DNA of 64,000 bases from Lactarius indigo (Eukaryota; Basidiomycota; Agaricomycetes; Russulales; Russulaceae): positions 496,001-560,000 of the forward strand of contig JAFKAC010000036.1 of assembly GCA_025766275.1 (NCBI GenBank), given 5' to 3'. Of the stretch, positions 50,402 to 60,407 are shown in pieces. Both the position numbers and the translations under genes were made by a program. Positions within the stretch are counted from its first letter, which is position 1; each line of letters starts with the position of its first letter. The notes under the pieces are model-generated. The model was not told where the DNA came from and did not search any database. It saw only the letters and a list, made by a program, of their open reading frames with translations.

Positions 50402-51380
50402 GGACTGGTGTCCACCTTTTGTGTTCTATAGAAAAATAAGGTCTATATTGGTGGCTGGTGAGAAACACCTGTCAAGAGGACCTTCAAAGCTTCTTTGGCA
50501 AAACATACAGTATCTAGACTAGTGTTCACCTTCTGTGCTCTATAGAAAAATAAGGCCTATATTGGTGGTGTTGATAAGTGACCCTTGCGCACTTAGTGGC
50601 TCTAACAGACTGGACTTACAGATATGGACTGCTGTAGATTAATTAGGACCGCTTTAGATTAGATTTGATTTGATCTGTACAATCTAGGACTTCTATGACA
50701 TCACTGTACAATGACATCATATGGACTACTCCGGACTCTTCATTGTACTCCTTCCTTTGTTCTCTTTCTAGCGTTATCTTTATTGTGATGTCACTATGAT
50801 ATCATCTTAGTCTGGACTCTCTTTGTTTTGCGCTCCTTGTTCGCCATTAGCACACTCCTTTGTCCCACATGTAGAACAACGTCCCCTGTATTGTGTGACC
50901 CTATGTTACTTCTCTTGTAGTAGTGTCACTCCTCTGTATAGTATAAGTAGTAGGCTTGTACGCTCCTGGTCCACATCAGTTCCTCACTGCTCTGTGTGCC
51001 AGACACTCTTACTTTACTTGCCTGACAACTCCCTGTTGCTGCTTCAAGCACTCTCTGCATATCTCACCACAGTCACCTTTGCCACTGTGAGTATGCTCTC
51101 TATTTGTGCTGTTCATCAGGTGGCCTATGAGAAATACCCGTCAAAAGGACCTCCAAAAGCTTCTTTAGCAAGATATGCAGCATCTGAACTGGTGTTCACC
51201 TTCTGTGCTCTATAGAAAAGTATTGGCACCTTGTGAGAAATACCTGTTGCGAGGACCTCCAAAGCTTCTTTGACAAGATATACAGTGTCTGGACTGGTGT
51301 TCACCTTCTGTTCTCTATGGAAAAATAAGGTCTGTATTGGCAGCCTGTGAGAAATACCTGTTGCAAAGACCTCCAAAAGC
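50402..51380 (-). repeat. Tandem repeat of about 105-116 bp units with an open minus-strand frame
   Basis: Units share GTGAGAAATACC, AGGACCTCCAAAGCTTCTTT, GGTGTTCACCTTCTGT and TCTATAGAAAAATAAGG, at about 50402, 50458, 51127, 51233 and 51347, with solo LTR E inserted in the array. On the minus strand two successive units stay open and translate to similar 35-38 residue blocks (ATGISHRLPIQTLF and ATGISHKVPILF, each followed by a QKVNTS motif), so it could be part of a repeat-containing gene. Family unknown. Confidence 0.65.
50569..51118 (+). repeat. Solo LTR of copia family E (550 bp)
   Basis: TGTTGATAAG to TTCATCA with the target duplication GGTGG at 50564-50568 and 51119-51123. Very similar to the E1/E2 LTRs. 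Confidence 0.93.
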
Positions 51381-51507
51381 TCATCCCTCCTTTCTCCTCT
51401 ACCACCACCTTCCACTTTGGGTGTTGGCCTTACCTACCTCTGAATACATTGTGCACGACAGCAAACCCACCTGGTGTCCTTGCAACTGCTGTCTAGCCTA
51501 GAGCTTT

Positions 51508-51729
51508 ATGGAGCTGTCCCAGAATTGTTTTGACGCACTGATGGAACTGTCCCCCTCTCCAATGCTACATGAGGCTCTGCCTTCTCCCCCCTTTCATACC
51601 ACACTCGACCAGTTGGCCATGGAGGCAGCCACTAGCAAGGTCTATGTCCCCACCTCTGATGCCCCACTCCCAGTGGTGGACAGTCTGAATAATTCAACCC
51701 CCACCCTCACCATTGCCAGCCCCACAGCT
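51508..51729 (+). pseudogene. Open fragment interrupted by B3 insertion
   Basis: 74 codons from an ATG (MELSQNCFDALMELSPSPML to TIASPTAC) run into the B3 LTR. Its continuation is not in the window. Family not recognised; it may be chance. Confidence 0.3.
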
Positions 51730-52309
51730 TGTTATGATCCGACGCTTCGGACCTCAGTCACAGTATGTCTCCACCCTGCCTTTCCCCTTCTGTACTATAC
51801 CTTGTTACCAAAGGAGCTACTATTACTAGTGGCGTTGTTTCTTTTGATCCGAACTCCTGCTTGCTCTGTTTAGTCTCTTTGATATTGTGTGGACTTGTGT
51901 TCATGTTGTTTGGAACCCTATCCTATGTAAACCTGTACCATAGACCGTAGGAAGCCAGACTTGGCTTCGTTTGCAATCTAGCAACCTTGCCTCCATACTT
52001 TGGTGTGACTTCGCCTTATTCCCCTCTTCTTGTGCATCCCCTACCTCAGTCCCTAACCAGGACACTTCGAAGTCTTTGCAGTTGAACTATATCAATGCAT
52101 CACACCTGTTATACTCTGTGCACTAGCAAGATCAAGTGTAGAGAAGTGTTAGACACTTCGGACGAGGAGTCCTACATTACAGAGTAGTGCTGCACCCTGT
52201 GCCACACTTTTGCCACTTGTATTTCATAGCAATAAGACAATAGAAGTCTTCGCTTGATACTTGTGTGATTAGACACCTTTAGAACCCATGCCCCTGCTAG
52301 GGCATAACA
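51730..52309 (+). repeat. 5' LTR of B3 (580 bp)
   Basis: TGTTATGATCC to GCATAACA. The left flank is CAGCT. PBS AAGCCAAGTCT follows directly, as in B1. It carries ATG triplets (near 52094 and 52288) where B1 has ACG. Confidence 0.93.
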
Positions 52310-52509
52310 TAAGCCAAGTCTACAACTCCCAAAGACACTACTGCCACACAGCAGAGTGGGCGACAATCCAAGAGGACACATCAGCCAACAACCAGACACT
52401 CCACAGAACCCAGAAATGACGGCATAGCCGGGCGACGGATCCTCCCTGACACAAGAGGCCGCTTCAGCCATCCCCTTACACAAATCAGCGCCCAGAACAG
52501 ACCACAATC

Positions 52510-54182
52510 GTGGCTAGCATCAGTGTCACCTTTGAATCAGACAACGATTGGACCCCAGTCACAACCAGAACACAAGACGACCTCCCACACCACGTTAAAA
52601 GCAGTCAACTAGGAAGAGGAGCCTGCTGGGCCACAACACCAGGCAGACCACCTTGTTACAAGTGCCTCATCAAAGGCGAACTCAGACTGGTGGAATTCAT
52701 CAACAACAACTGGTACATCCTCCGATACTTTCAGAACACATACCATACCAGAGCCATAAACATCACACCACACAGATTTGCTGAAGGACTAGGCTGGTGG
52801 AACAAAGAAGACGAACAGAACCCAGAAACACCCACACAACAATCATCCTCAGCACCAAGAAACACTAGGGGAACATACGGACTACAACAAGACTCATCAT
52901 CAGAAGAACCCAGCTCAGACAAAGCAGAATCACACTCAGAACACCGCTTAGACATCACAGTACCCACACAAACTTCGTCACAAGCCAGCCCCACTATCCC
53001 TATTTGGATAGAACCATCCCCAGCGGAAGAAGGATTCCCAGCCCCACTACCACCAATCAGATTGCCTTCCCCAGTCGAACCACCCCAGATCCCCATCACA
53101 CCACAGCCAACACTTGTCATGTCAGCTATAAACACCACAGGCACTGGCACAGGTACCGGCTCAAGCACCAGAACAGGAGGAACACCAACAACAAGCTCAG
53201 GAGGACTCAAAGGAGCACCCCCTACTTCGTTCACCAGAGATAGAACAGAGAGTGGTCAGTTCAAAAGAGAACTACTATGATACATCAAGTTAAATAGCGA
53301 GAATGAGCTCATCAAAGAACCTTATGCACGAGTACTATTCACCCTTACAATGTTCAAAGGACCTGGTGTACAACTGTGGGTCAACCAAACCGAAGATGAC
53401 ATGGAAGCGGCACTAGCAGACCCCACCAAAGCCCTCACCAAAAACAGCAAAGACCTTTGGGATGGTTTTCTCGACACCTTCGACAGAGACTGGACCAACA
53501 CTCTAAACAAAGAAAGAGCCTATCAGAAGCTCATCAGTTTGACAATGCAGGGGGGAGCATTGGACAGTTACATCCTCGACTTTGAACACCTTGCAGGAAT
53601 AGCAGGATGGGCAAGAGATGCCCCTGGAACGGTGGAATTCATCAAAAGAGGACTACCCACAGGACTGTATCGCGCTTGCCTTATGCGAACCACCATCCCA
53701 AACACCATGGATGAGTGGCAAACCGCTGCCAGAGCAGAACATCAACGCTGGAAGCTGCTAAAAGCCAGACCAGGGAATAGAAACCCAGGACCAACCCAGA
53801 ATGTCCACCAAGGACGACCAAAGCGAGACCCAAATGCAATGGATGTAGATGCCACTACCTCCACCCCCTTTAAGAAGCTTACCAAAGAAGAAAAGAAAGC
53901 CCTCATGAAAGAAGGACGCTGCTTCAAGTGCAGACAACAAGGACACATGGCTAGGAACTGTCAATGACAAAACACCACCAACCAAACCAAAGCCAGAGCC
54001 ACAGACACCCAGGAAGCGGACACTGCACCCCCATACACCCCAGAAGCAAGCACCTCATTGGTGGCCGCTACCACAACTGAAGACAAAGTCCGACAAGCCC
54101 ATGCACTCGTCCAAGGCATGACTGAGGATGAAAAGAGACGTTACTATGCCTTAGATCAGGATTTTTGCGATGCTGACCTGTG
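52510..54182 (+). pseudogene. B3 gag with conserved TGA and one nonsense change
   Basis: First part 52510-53280 (256 codons, GTG at the front, six codons shorter than B1 through a small in-frame deletion in the SELSHS stretch), TGA 53278-53280 as in B1, second part to TGA 53965-53967 (NCQ-stop; CGA in B1), then in frame to DADL-stop at about 54182. CCHC knuckle CFKCRQQGHMARNC. Confidence 0.9.
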
Positions 54183-57100
54183 AGAGCTGACAGGGAGGCC
54201 AATTCAATGTATAGTGTTCGAGATAGTGCTATGACAATCAAAGTCCTCGTTCGCCTTTACTACAAAGAAGCTCGCATAAATGTGCTGCTGGACAGCGGTG
54301 CAACAGACAACCTAATCGACCGAAACCTAATCCAAAAACTTGGACTAGGAACCACTCCTTTGAAACCACCCAGATTGGTCCGGAACGTAGATGGATCGCT
54401 AAACAAAGATGGCACCATGACGGAAACATGCCAGTTATGGATAAAAACAGGAGAGGAAGAAACCCCTTTCCAGTTTTTTGTAACCAGCCTAGGGGAAGAC
54501 AGAATGATCTTTGGATACCCCTGGTTTGAACACGAAAACCCAGACATAGACTGGAAGAAACAAGAGCTGAAAGGAGAAGCAGTCACCATCCTGACAGGAG
54601 GGTACCGCTTCCGAAGAAAGCGACACCAAGAAGCAAAAGCGGCAGCAACCAAAACAACTTTTGACCCAGTAAAAGAAACCACAATCCCAGAAGAATACCA
54701 GCGCCACAACAAAGTATTCTCAGACGAAGAAGCACAGCACTTTCCCCCAGAAAGAGAAGAAGACCATCCCATCACACTGCGACCAGATGCACCTAACAAG
54801 ATCAATTGCAAAATTTACCCTTTGACTCCAGAAGAAGACAAGGAGTTAAAGGCATATCTTGACGAAAACATAGCAAAAGGGTACATCTATGAAGGAAGCT
54901 CCCCCTACACTTCCTCCTTCTTCTTCAGAAAGAAAACAGATGGAGGGTTACGCCCTATCCTGGACTACAGACCCCTAAATACTTGGACAATAAAAGACAC
55001 TTATCCACTACCTCTCATCTCCGACATCTTAACCAATTTAAATGGGAAAACACTGTTCTCAAAGTTCGATATCAGATGGGGGTACCATAACATCCGTATA
55101 AAAGAGGAAGACCAGTGGAAGGCAGCCTTCAAGACACCAAGGGGACTGTTCATCCCTCGAGTCATGACCTTCGGCCTCACAAATGCACCAGCCACCTTTG
55201 CAAGAACCATGAGCAGAATACTCCGACCACTCATGGACAAATACCCCAGGGAACTATTTGTGTATATGGACGATGTCCTGATAGCCACAGAAGAAGATAC
55301 AGAGCACCACAGACAAATTGTACACAAGTTCTTGGAAATCTGTGAAAAGGAATCTTATTTCCTCAAAGCATCGAAATGCGTGTTCAAACAAAGAAAGATC
55401 CACTACCTAGGCATTGTCATCGACAGGTCTCAGATCAAAATCGACCCAAAGAAGGTGGAAGGACTAAAGGACTGGCCAAGAGATATCAAGTCAGTCAAAC
55501 AAGCAAGAAGCGTGTTGGGGACACTAAGTTATCAGCGACCCTTCATCCCCAACTTCGCTCACTTAGCAAGACCCATCACGGACACAATAAAGACATCAGA
55601 AGGCCCCTTCAGATGGACAAAAGAAGCAACAGAAGCCCTAGAAACTCTCATCACGCTTGTGTGCAAAGACCCCATCTTATGTCAACCAGATATGGACAAA
55701 CCTTTCGAACTAGAAGTAGATGCCTCCGCTTTCGCCACAGGAGCAATCTTAACACAAAGAGACAGCCGAAACAAACCACAAGCTGTGGGATACTTCTCCA
55801 AATCATTTTCAGAAGCGGAGCGCAACTATGACATCCATGACAGGGAACTCCTGGCAGTAATCAGAGGACTAGAACACTGGAGACACCTTCTGTTAGGGTC
55901 CCCCCACGAAATCACAGTGTTTACAGACCACAAAAACCTAGAATATTATCGCCACCCTCGACAAATCAATAGAAGAGTGGCACGAAACATCCCCAGACTT
56001 GCGGACTATCACATCAAACTTCACCACAAACCCGGACCCCAGAACCATGCAGATGCCCTGTCAAGACGCCCTGACCATGACACCGGAGCAGGAGATAACA
56101 CTGATGTGGTGGTCCTGACCCCAACTATCTTCGCAAACTCCGCTCTCTCCATAAGGATAGATGACCGGGTCATGGCACACCAATTAGACCACCAAGACAC
56201 TCTGAACAAGTGGGCTGCCCCCTTCCACCTGATAAAACAAGGCAAACACTGGTGGAAAGGCGACAAACTGGTGGTTGTGGACAACACACCGCTAAAGAGG
56301 GGGGTAATTTCCCTGTTTCACGATACAAAAACAGCTGGACACCCTGGAATAACAAAGACCTCATGGTTAGTGTCACAAGACTTTTGGTGGCCAAACATGA
56401 AAGACGACATATCCGCATATGTAAAGGGCTGTGCCACATGCCAATCAAACAAGAACTTCCCTGGGAACCCAAAACCACTGATATTCCCCATCAAGACTAA
56501 CCCAGAAGCACTCCCTTTTGAAACCATCGCTCTAGACTTCATCACAAAACTACCCCAATCAGAAGACAATGACACAATTCTCACCATCACGGATCATGAC
56601 TGTTCCAAAGCAGCCTTCTTTATCCCATGCAGCAAAACAATAGATGCAGAAGGAGTGGCAAAACTCTATGCCAAAACTGTCCTGCCACACTATGGACTAC
56701 CAAGAAGGGTCATCTCAGACAGAGACCCCAGATTCACAGCGAAGTTCATCAAAGAACTATGCAGAGTGCTCGACATAGAACAAAACATCAGCACAGCATA
56801 CCACCCACAAACAGACGGACAATCAGAGTGAACAAACCAGTAGCTAGAGCAGTACCTCCGAATGTTCATAAACCACCAACAAAACAACTGGACGGAGCTA
56901 CTACCACTGGCACAGTACACCCACAACTCCTGGCCAAGTGCAACCACTAAAAAGGCACCCTATGAGTTAATTCTCGGGTACATCCCAAGAGTACACCAGC
57001 CAGAAAGAACGACCACAGTGCCAGGAACACAAGAAAGACTAGAGCGAATCCAGGAAGCCAGAAGAACTGCCCAAGCAGCAATTACTCATGCACAGTCACT

Positions 57101-57285
57101 CTACAAAGGATCCTCTTGCTTTGAACAACACACAGAAGGAGATAGTGTGTGGCTAGACGCCAGGAACTTGAAAACAACGCACCCTAGTTTCAAGTTAGCC
57201 CCAAAAAGATATGGACCCTTCAGGGTCACAAAGAAGATCTCTGCCACCACATATGCCCTTCCTCATCAGTGGCAGATCCACCCAG
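54180..57285 (+). pseudogene. B3 pol, protease to integrase, with two nonsense changes
   Basis: Protease, RT (YMDD) and RNase H are open without the B1 stop (CGA retained where B1 has TGA). Integrase core reaches HPQTDGQSE, then TGA (56829-56831, CGA in B1) and TAG (56841-56843, TGG in B1), after which the frame continues to HQWQIHPV. A short in-frame loss near SATTYALPHQW removes two residues compared with B1. The chromodomain and extension lie beyond the family A insertion. Confidence 0.92.
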
Positions 57286-57413
57286 TGTCACGAACCTATA
57301 ATTCGGTCGTGACTCAAGGGCGCTTAGGACCGGCCCGCGTCGGACCGGTCTTATGTAATCACCTTCCTAAAGGGGAATTCCGAATCGGAGTTTGAATTCT
57401 GTTCTCAAACGAT

Positions 57414-57470
57414 CACGTGATCAGTCACGTGATCAGTCACGTCCCTCAAGCCACGTGTTGTGTACACGTG
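57414..57470 (+). promoter_or_regulatory. Four CACGTG sites in U3
   Basis: CACGTG at 57414, 57426, 57452 and 57465, some within palindromic GATCACGTGATC. Comparable cluster in the left copy. Likely bHLH-type binding sites. Confidence 0.6.
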
Positions 57471-57739
57471 TACTTATCAACAAGTTGATTGTTGATCAAT
57501 CAACGAAGATAATCATCCAAGTCATCACCCCTCGGGGATTCCCGCATTGACTGCGGAATCATGCCATTCTGACGCAAGATTGCGCCATCGACTGCGGCGC
57601 AGCCGTTCTATGTTTAAACCTCTTTCGATTGGACTCTATTGTTAGATGTCTCTAGAATGTTCCTTTGCGCAGTACTGCGCAGCACCCGTGGACAGGCCCT
57701 AAGCCTGCCCTAAACCTACGCACAGACCACCCCCTGTAG

Positions 57740-57747
57740 TATATAAG
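57740..57747 (+). promoter_or_regulatory. TATA box of family A LTR, right copy
   Basis: TATATAAG. The expected transcript start is near 57775, where the sequence complementary to the PBS begins. Confidence 0.7.
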
Positions 57748-57937
57748 CTGGTGCAATTCTACGGACAGTCCCTCAGACTGTCCACTTGTGACATCTTCCC
57801 TCTTGCCTCTCAGCTCCTTCGAGTGTCCCACCTTGTGTGTGCCGCTATCCTCTTTGAGTCAAGAACGCCTTCTCTCCGCGTCTTCCATCCTCTCTCTGTT
57901 CCCGCCTCGCCCGCCGTCGTCTTCAACGTATCCCTCG

Positions 57938-57951
57938 CTGTCGAGTGACAG
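57938..57951 (+). other. Hairpin CTGTC(GAGT)GACAG at the LTR end and ORF1 opening
   Basis: 5-bp stem with the same C(GAGT)G loop as the later junction hairpins. It overlaps the LTR terminus, and the GTG at 57945, in frame with ORF1, lies in the loop. Conserved in the left copy at 6928-6941. Because the LTR end itself supplies TGACA, this one may be coincidental. Confidence 0.5.
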
Positions 57952-59267
57952 TGAGTTCACCACACTTGGACAGTCTCTCTAATAGACTGACCTCGGGCTT
58001 CCCAGTGTCTGACTACAACTACGAGTACGACTTCTCGCAGTACGGTCAGTGGGACGGAGACTCTGCCAGCTACCAGTCGGAGTTCGACAACCAAGGTAGC
58101 CCCCTCGACTTTTCCCGCGCCTCCCCTATTCCCTCCACCTCTGCTGTCCGTCTTGACAGCCTCCGCTTCACCGCCCCCTACACCCCCGCCACCTTCGGTG
58201 GTGACGAGCCCCCTGCCCCTGTTGCCCTTGTTCGGGACGCAACCCCCGAACTAGTTTATCCCTACGCTCCGGCTGAAGAAGCCACCCCTCGTCCATCCCC
58301 TCGTCCCTTGTCCCCCAGTACCGCCCAGTTCTACGAAGAGGTCCTCGAGATCATCGACCTCAACGGGAACGTTGTCCCCTTGTCCCCTGAACCCCGCGCT
58401 GAGTCTGCGCCCCCCCTCCGAGTCCCGACCCCCCGCCCCCCCATTTCCCTTCGTGGCTCTCCTTCGCCACCTCCTGTTCTTCCTCCGACTCCTCGTCACT
58501 CTCCGTCTCCTGTTCCGGTCCCCTCCCGCCTTGCAACCCCCGACTCGCCGATTGACTACGAGCGAGTAGCAGAACAAGGCCCCGTCTTCCCTCCGGCCCC
58601 GCACCCCGAACAAGAGAACCTTCCCCCCCTCGGTCCCACCGCCTACCAGGCCCCCCCTTGTCTCCTTCACCAAGGAGAACACCCCCACCAGTACATCGCG
58701 GTCGTTACCCCTCAAGGAGAATCTTGGCGGCCCGCCTCCACCACACTCCGGGAACTTATCACTAAGATCCCCCTCGCCACCTCCCTTGTCTCTTTTCCTC
58801 CAGTTTTCCCTTCTGTCACCCCCTTCCGTCTTCTTCCCCCTCACGTCTACACCCTTTTCCCGCGCATTGTTGACCCTGCTCAACACCCCGACTTCCCTCC
58901 CCTGTACATCTGTTCGAAGGCCATCTACGACCTTCCCTCTCCCGACACCCCTTTCGGGACTATCCGCTACGACTTCAGGGAAGGACTGAGACGCGCTTTC
59001 GCCCCCCTTGCTAACGTCCACAGGGCAGGGTACATTGACTCTCTAGTGACACTAGAGATCCAGGACTTTTTGGACGGAAGGATTGTAACCACTTACGGAC
59101 ACTTGCGCTTTTCTTTTAACGGACAAATTTACGCTTACCACCAGGCCTATTTCTTTGAGGACTTGGTTCGTTCCGCCTCCCACCTTCTTGCTTACTGTCT
59201 TTCGCCTCGAATTCCTGCCGACCCCTTTAGTTTCATTTCCACCTTTCCCGACGATCAGCCACTTTAG
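57945..59267 (+). CDS. Family A extra ORF1 (up to 440 aa, unknown, contains no Met)
   Basis: Counterpart of 5611-6873. No ATG in the frame. The GTG at 58005 is the first near-cognate start shared with the left copy; the frame is open further up to 57945. Tyr/Asp-rich N-terminus, long Pro/Ser-rich centre (about residues 85-230), globular C-terminal domain with FREGLRRAFAPLANVHRAGYI and LRFSFNGQIYAYHQAYFFED. The stop TAG at 59265-59267 sits in the loop of a hairpin. Function unknown; position before gag could suit an accessory or structural role. Confidence 0.6.
   Translation: MTVSSPHLDSLSNRLTSGFPVSDYNYEYDFSQYGQWDGDSASYQSEFDNQGSPLDFSRASPIPSTSAVRLDSLRFTAPYTPATFGGDEPPAPVALVRDATPELVYPYAPAEEATPRPSPRPLSPSTAQFYEEVLEIIDLNGNVVPLSPEPRAESAPPLRVPTPRPPISLRGSPSPPPVLPPTPRHSPSPVPVPSRLATPDSPIDYERVAEQGPVFPPAPHPEQENLPPLGPTAYQAPPCLLHQGEHPHQYIAVVTPQGESWRPASTTLRELITKIPLATSLVSFPPVFPSVTPFRLLPPHVYTLFPRIVDPAQHPDFPPLYICSKAIYDLPSPDTPFGTIRYDFREGLRRAFAPLANVHRAGYIDSLVTLEIQDFLDGRIVTTYGHLRFSFNGQIYAYHQAYFFEDLVRSASHLLAYCLSPRIPADPFSFISTFPDDQPL
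57967..57976 (+). promoter_or_regulatory. Putative self-primer binding site, family A right copy
   Basis: TGGACAGTCT is the exact complement of AGACTGTCCA at 57775-57784, 35 nt after the TATA box. Identical in the left copy. It could instead be a tRNA-type site, since it starts with TGG. Confidence 0.55.
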
Positions 59268-59377
59268 ATAAGTGGTTATATATTTGCCTTGTCTTGAAAC
59301 GAGTGTTTTAAGTGCAACGCAAAGTAAGTAAGTGTTTACTTATTTGGGTTTTTGGACTTAAGTCGAGTGATTTAAGT
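59259..59377 (+). other. Hairpin cluster between ORF1 and ORF2, right copy
   Basis: 59259-59275 CCACTT/AAGTGG with the ORF1 stop in the loop; 59293-59312 CTTGAAAC(GAGT)GTTTTAAG; 59325-59342 TAAGTAA(GTGT)TTACTTA; 59356-59377 ACTTAAGTC(GAGT)GATTTAAGT. ORF2 opens at 59376, at the end of the last 3' arm. GTAAGTAAG at 59324 resembles a splice donor but is part of the third hairpin. Confidence 0.75.
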
Positions 59378-60359
59378 GCCTCCTTCTACTCCGTTTACCT
59401 TCAACTTATCTGAAGAACAAAGGCTCGCTCGAGCCCGAGTTAACTTCGAATCCCACAGGCAGCGGCAGCTTGACCGCTATTACCCCATCACTTCCACTTA
59501 CGACCTCATTGATAACCCTCGTCTTGACTGTTGGACAGAACCCCCTACCGCCTTACGTGCCCTTATCGACCTTTTTGACTTCGGAGAAGTCATCCCCGAA
59601 AGGGTTTACCACGAGTTCATTGACGATCTTTCTGAAGTCGTCAAGGCTGCCGACGAGCAACTCTTGTATTGGCACCTTTCAAACTCCGTCTCTGCCACCA
59701 ACCATCCAACAGACCAACTCCTAGTGTGGACCAAAAGCGACTACCTTTGGTTTGTCCACGTTCCCCCTCGTCGTGACCACTACGTCCGGCAACTCGAAGA
59801 CGGCTTCTCTCTTCACTTTGTCGACCGACTCCGCCTCACATATCAGGAAATACAGATTTCCTTCCAAGAAATCCGAGTGGTCATTCACCCTGACTCCGCC
59901 CCCCGCCTAGTCATCTCTGATAGTTCGGAACTCACTTATTCTTTCGCCACCTCTGTGTGGGAAACTACCCTGTCCAACCCTGACAGGAACCTGGTCAACC
60001 CGAGTATCTGGCACTACCCCCCTTCTACCTCTGACGACCCAGAGTTAGTCTCAATTCTCAACGCTAGAGAAACTTTCCGGACTCCACCCCTGCTCCGCCG
60101 AATTACAGATCGGCTTCCCCCTAGTTCCCCTGAAACTGAAGACGAATCTTCAGACTCCGACATCTCCCTACATAACGGAGATACCAACCAGCCGCCTAGT
60201 CCTAACGACGGTTGGGGACCAACTCTAACCTCAGGCCCCTGTTGGTGCTCTCAAGAAGTCTGCACCTGCGGTTATCGTCCCAACACCCCCCCGACACCCC
60301 CAAACGTAGTATTGTGGTCCCCTGGAATTAACTATCTACCTTATAGAGAAAAGGTCTAG
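59376..60359 (+). CDS. Family A extra ORF2 (327 aa, unknown, contains no Met)
   Basis: Counterpart of 4519-5502. The frame begins GTG CCT right after TAA (59373-59375). It has the same reading frame as ORF1 but is separated by several stops, so simple readthrough is excluded. Contains LIDLFDFGEVIPERVYHEFI, WHLSNSVSATNHPTDQLLVW, an acidic ETEDESSDSDIS linker and a C-terminal CWCSQEVCTCGY. Stop TAG at 60357-60359. Confidence 0.6.
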   Translation: MPPSTPFTFNLSEEQRLARARVNFESHRQRQLDRYYPITSTYDLIDNPRLDCWTEPPTALRALIDLFDFGEVIPERVYHEFIDDLSEVVKAADEQLLYWHLSNSVSATNHPTDQLLVWTKSDYLWFVHVPPRRDHYVRQLEDGFSLHFVDRLRLTYQEIQISFQEIRVVIHPDSAPRLVISDSSELTYSFATSVWETTLSNPDRNLVNPSIWHYPPSTSDDPELVSILNARETFRTPPLLRRITDRLPPSSPETEDESSDSDISLHNGDTNQPPSPNDGWGPTLTSGPCWCSQEVCTCGYRPNTPPTPPNVVLWSPGINYLPYREKV

Positions 60360-60368
60360 ATAGTATAG

Positions 60369-60407
60369 ATTGTCGAGATAAATTTTACGAGTGTAAAATT
60401 TGACAAT
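60369..60407 (+). other. Two-tier hairpin with GAGT loop between ORF2 and ORF3, right copy
   Basis: Inner 9-bp perfect stem 60380-60388/60393-60401 around GAGT, outer 6-bp stem ATTGTC/GACAAT. The ORF3 frame opens at 60397, inside the 3' arm. Identical in the left copy. Confidence 0.75.

Larger units (their letters stand above)
51730..57285 (+). mobile_element. Gypsy element B3, plus orientation, interrupted by family A
   Basis: 5' LTR 51730-52309, leader, gag and pol through integrase up to HQWQIHPV, where the LTR of family A begins (57286). Several C-to-T or G-to-A nonsense changes. It is otherwise colinear with B1 and useful as a reference for the TGA codons in B1. Confidence 0.93.
57286..57950 (+). 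repeat. 5' LTR of family A, right copy
   Basis: Starts TGTCACGAACC and is taken to end GTGACA (57945-57950) from the inverted termini; about 665 bp. An alternative end near 57964 is possible because the partner LTR is not in the window. Confidence 0.75.

Noticed and set aside
57945..58010. GTG as a certain start of ORF1
   Set aside because: A eukaryotic gene cannot be assumed to start at GTG. The codon at 58005 is conserved in both copies but initiation there is only a hypothesis, so start confidence is kept low.
59324..59375. GTAAGTAAG...AG as an intron joining ORF1 to ORF2
   Set aside because: The donor-like site is downstream of the ORF1 stop and forms part of a perfect hairpin. Splicing it out does not remove the stop. 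Splicing from a donor inside ORF1 remains possible but I see no strong pair.
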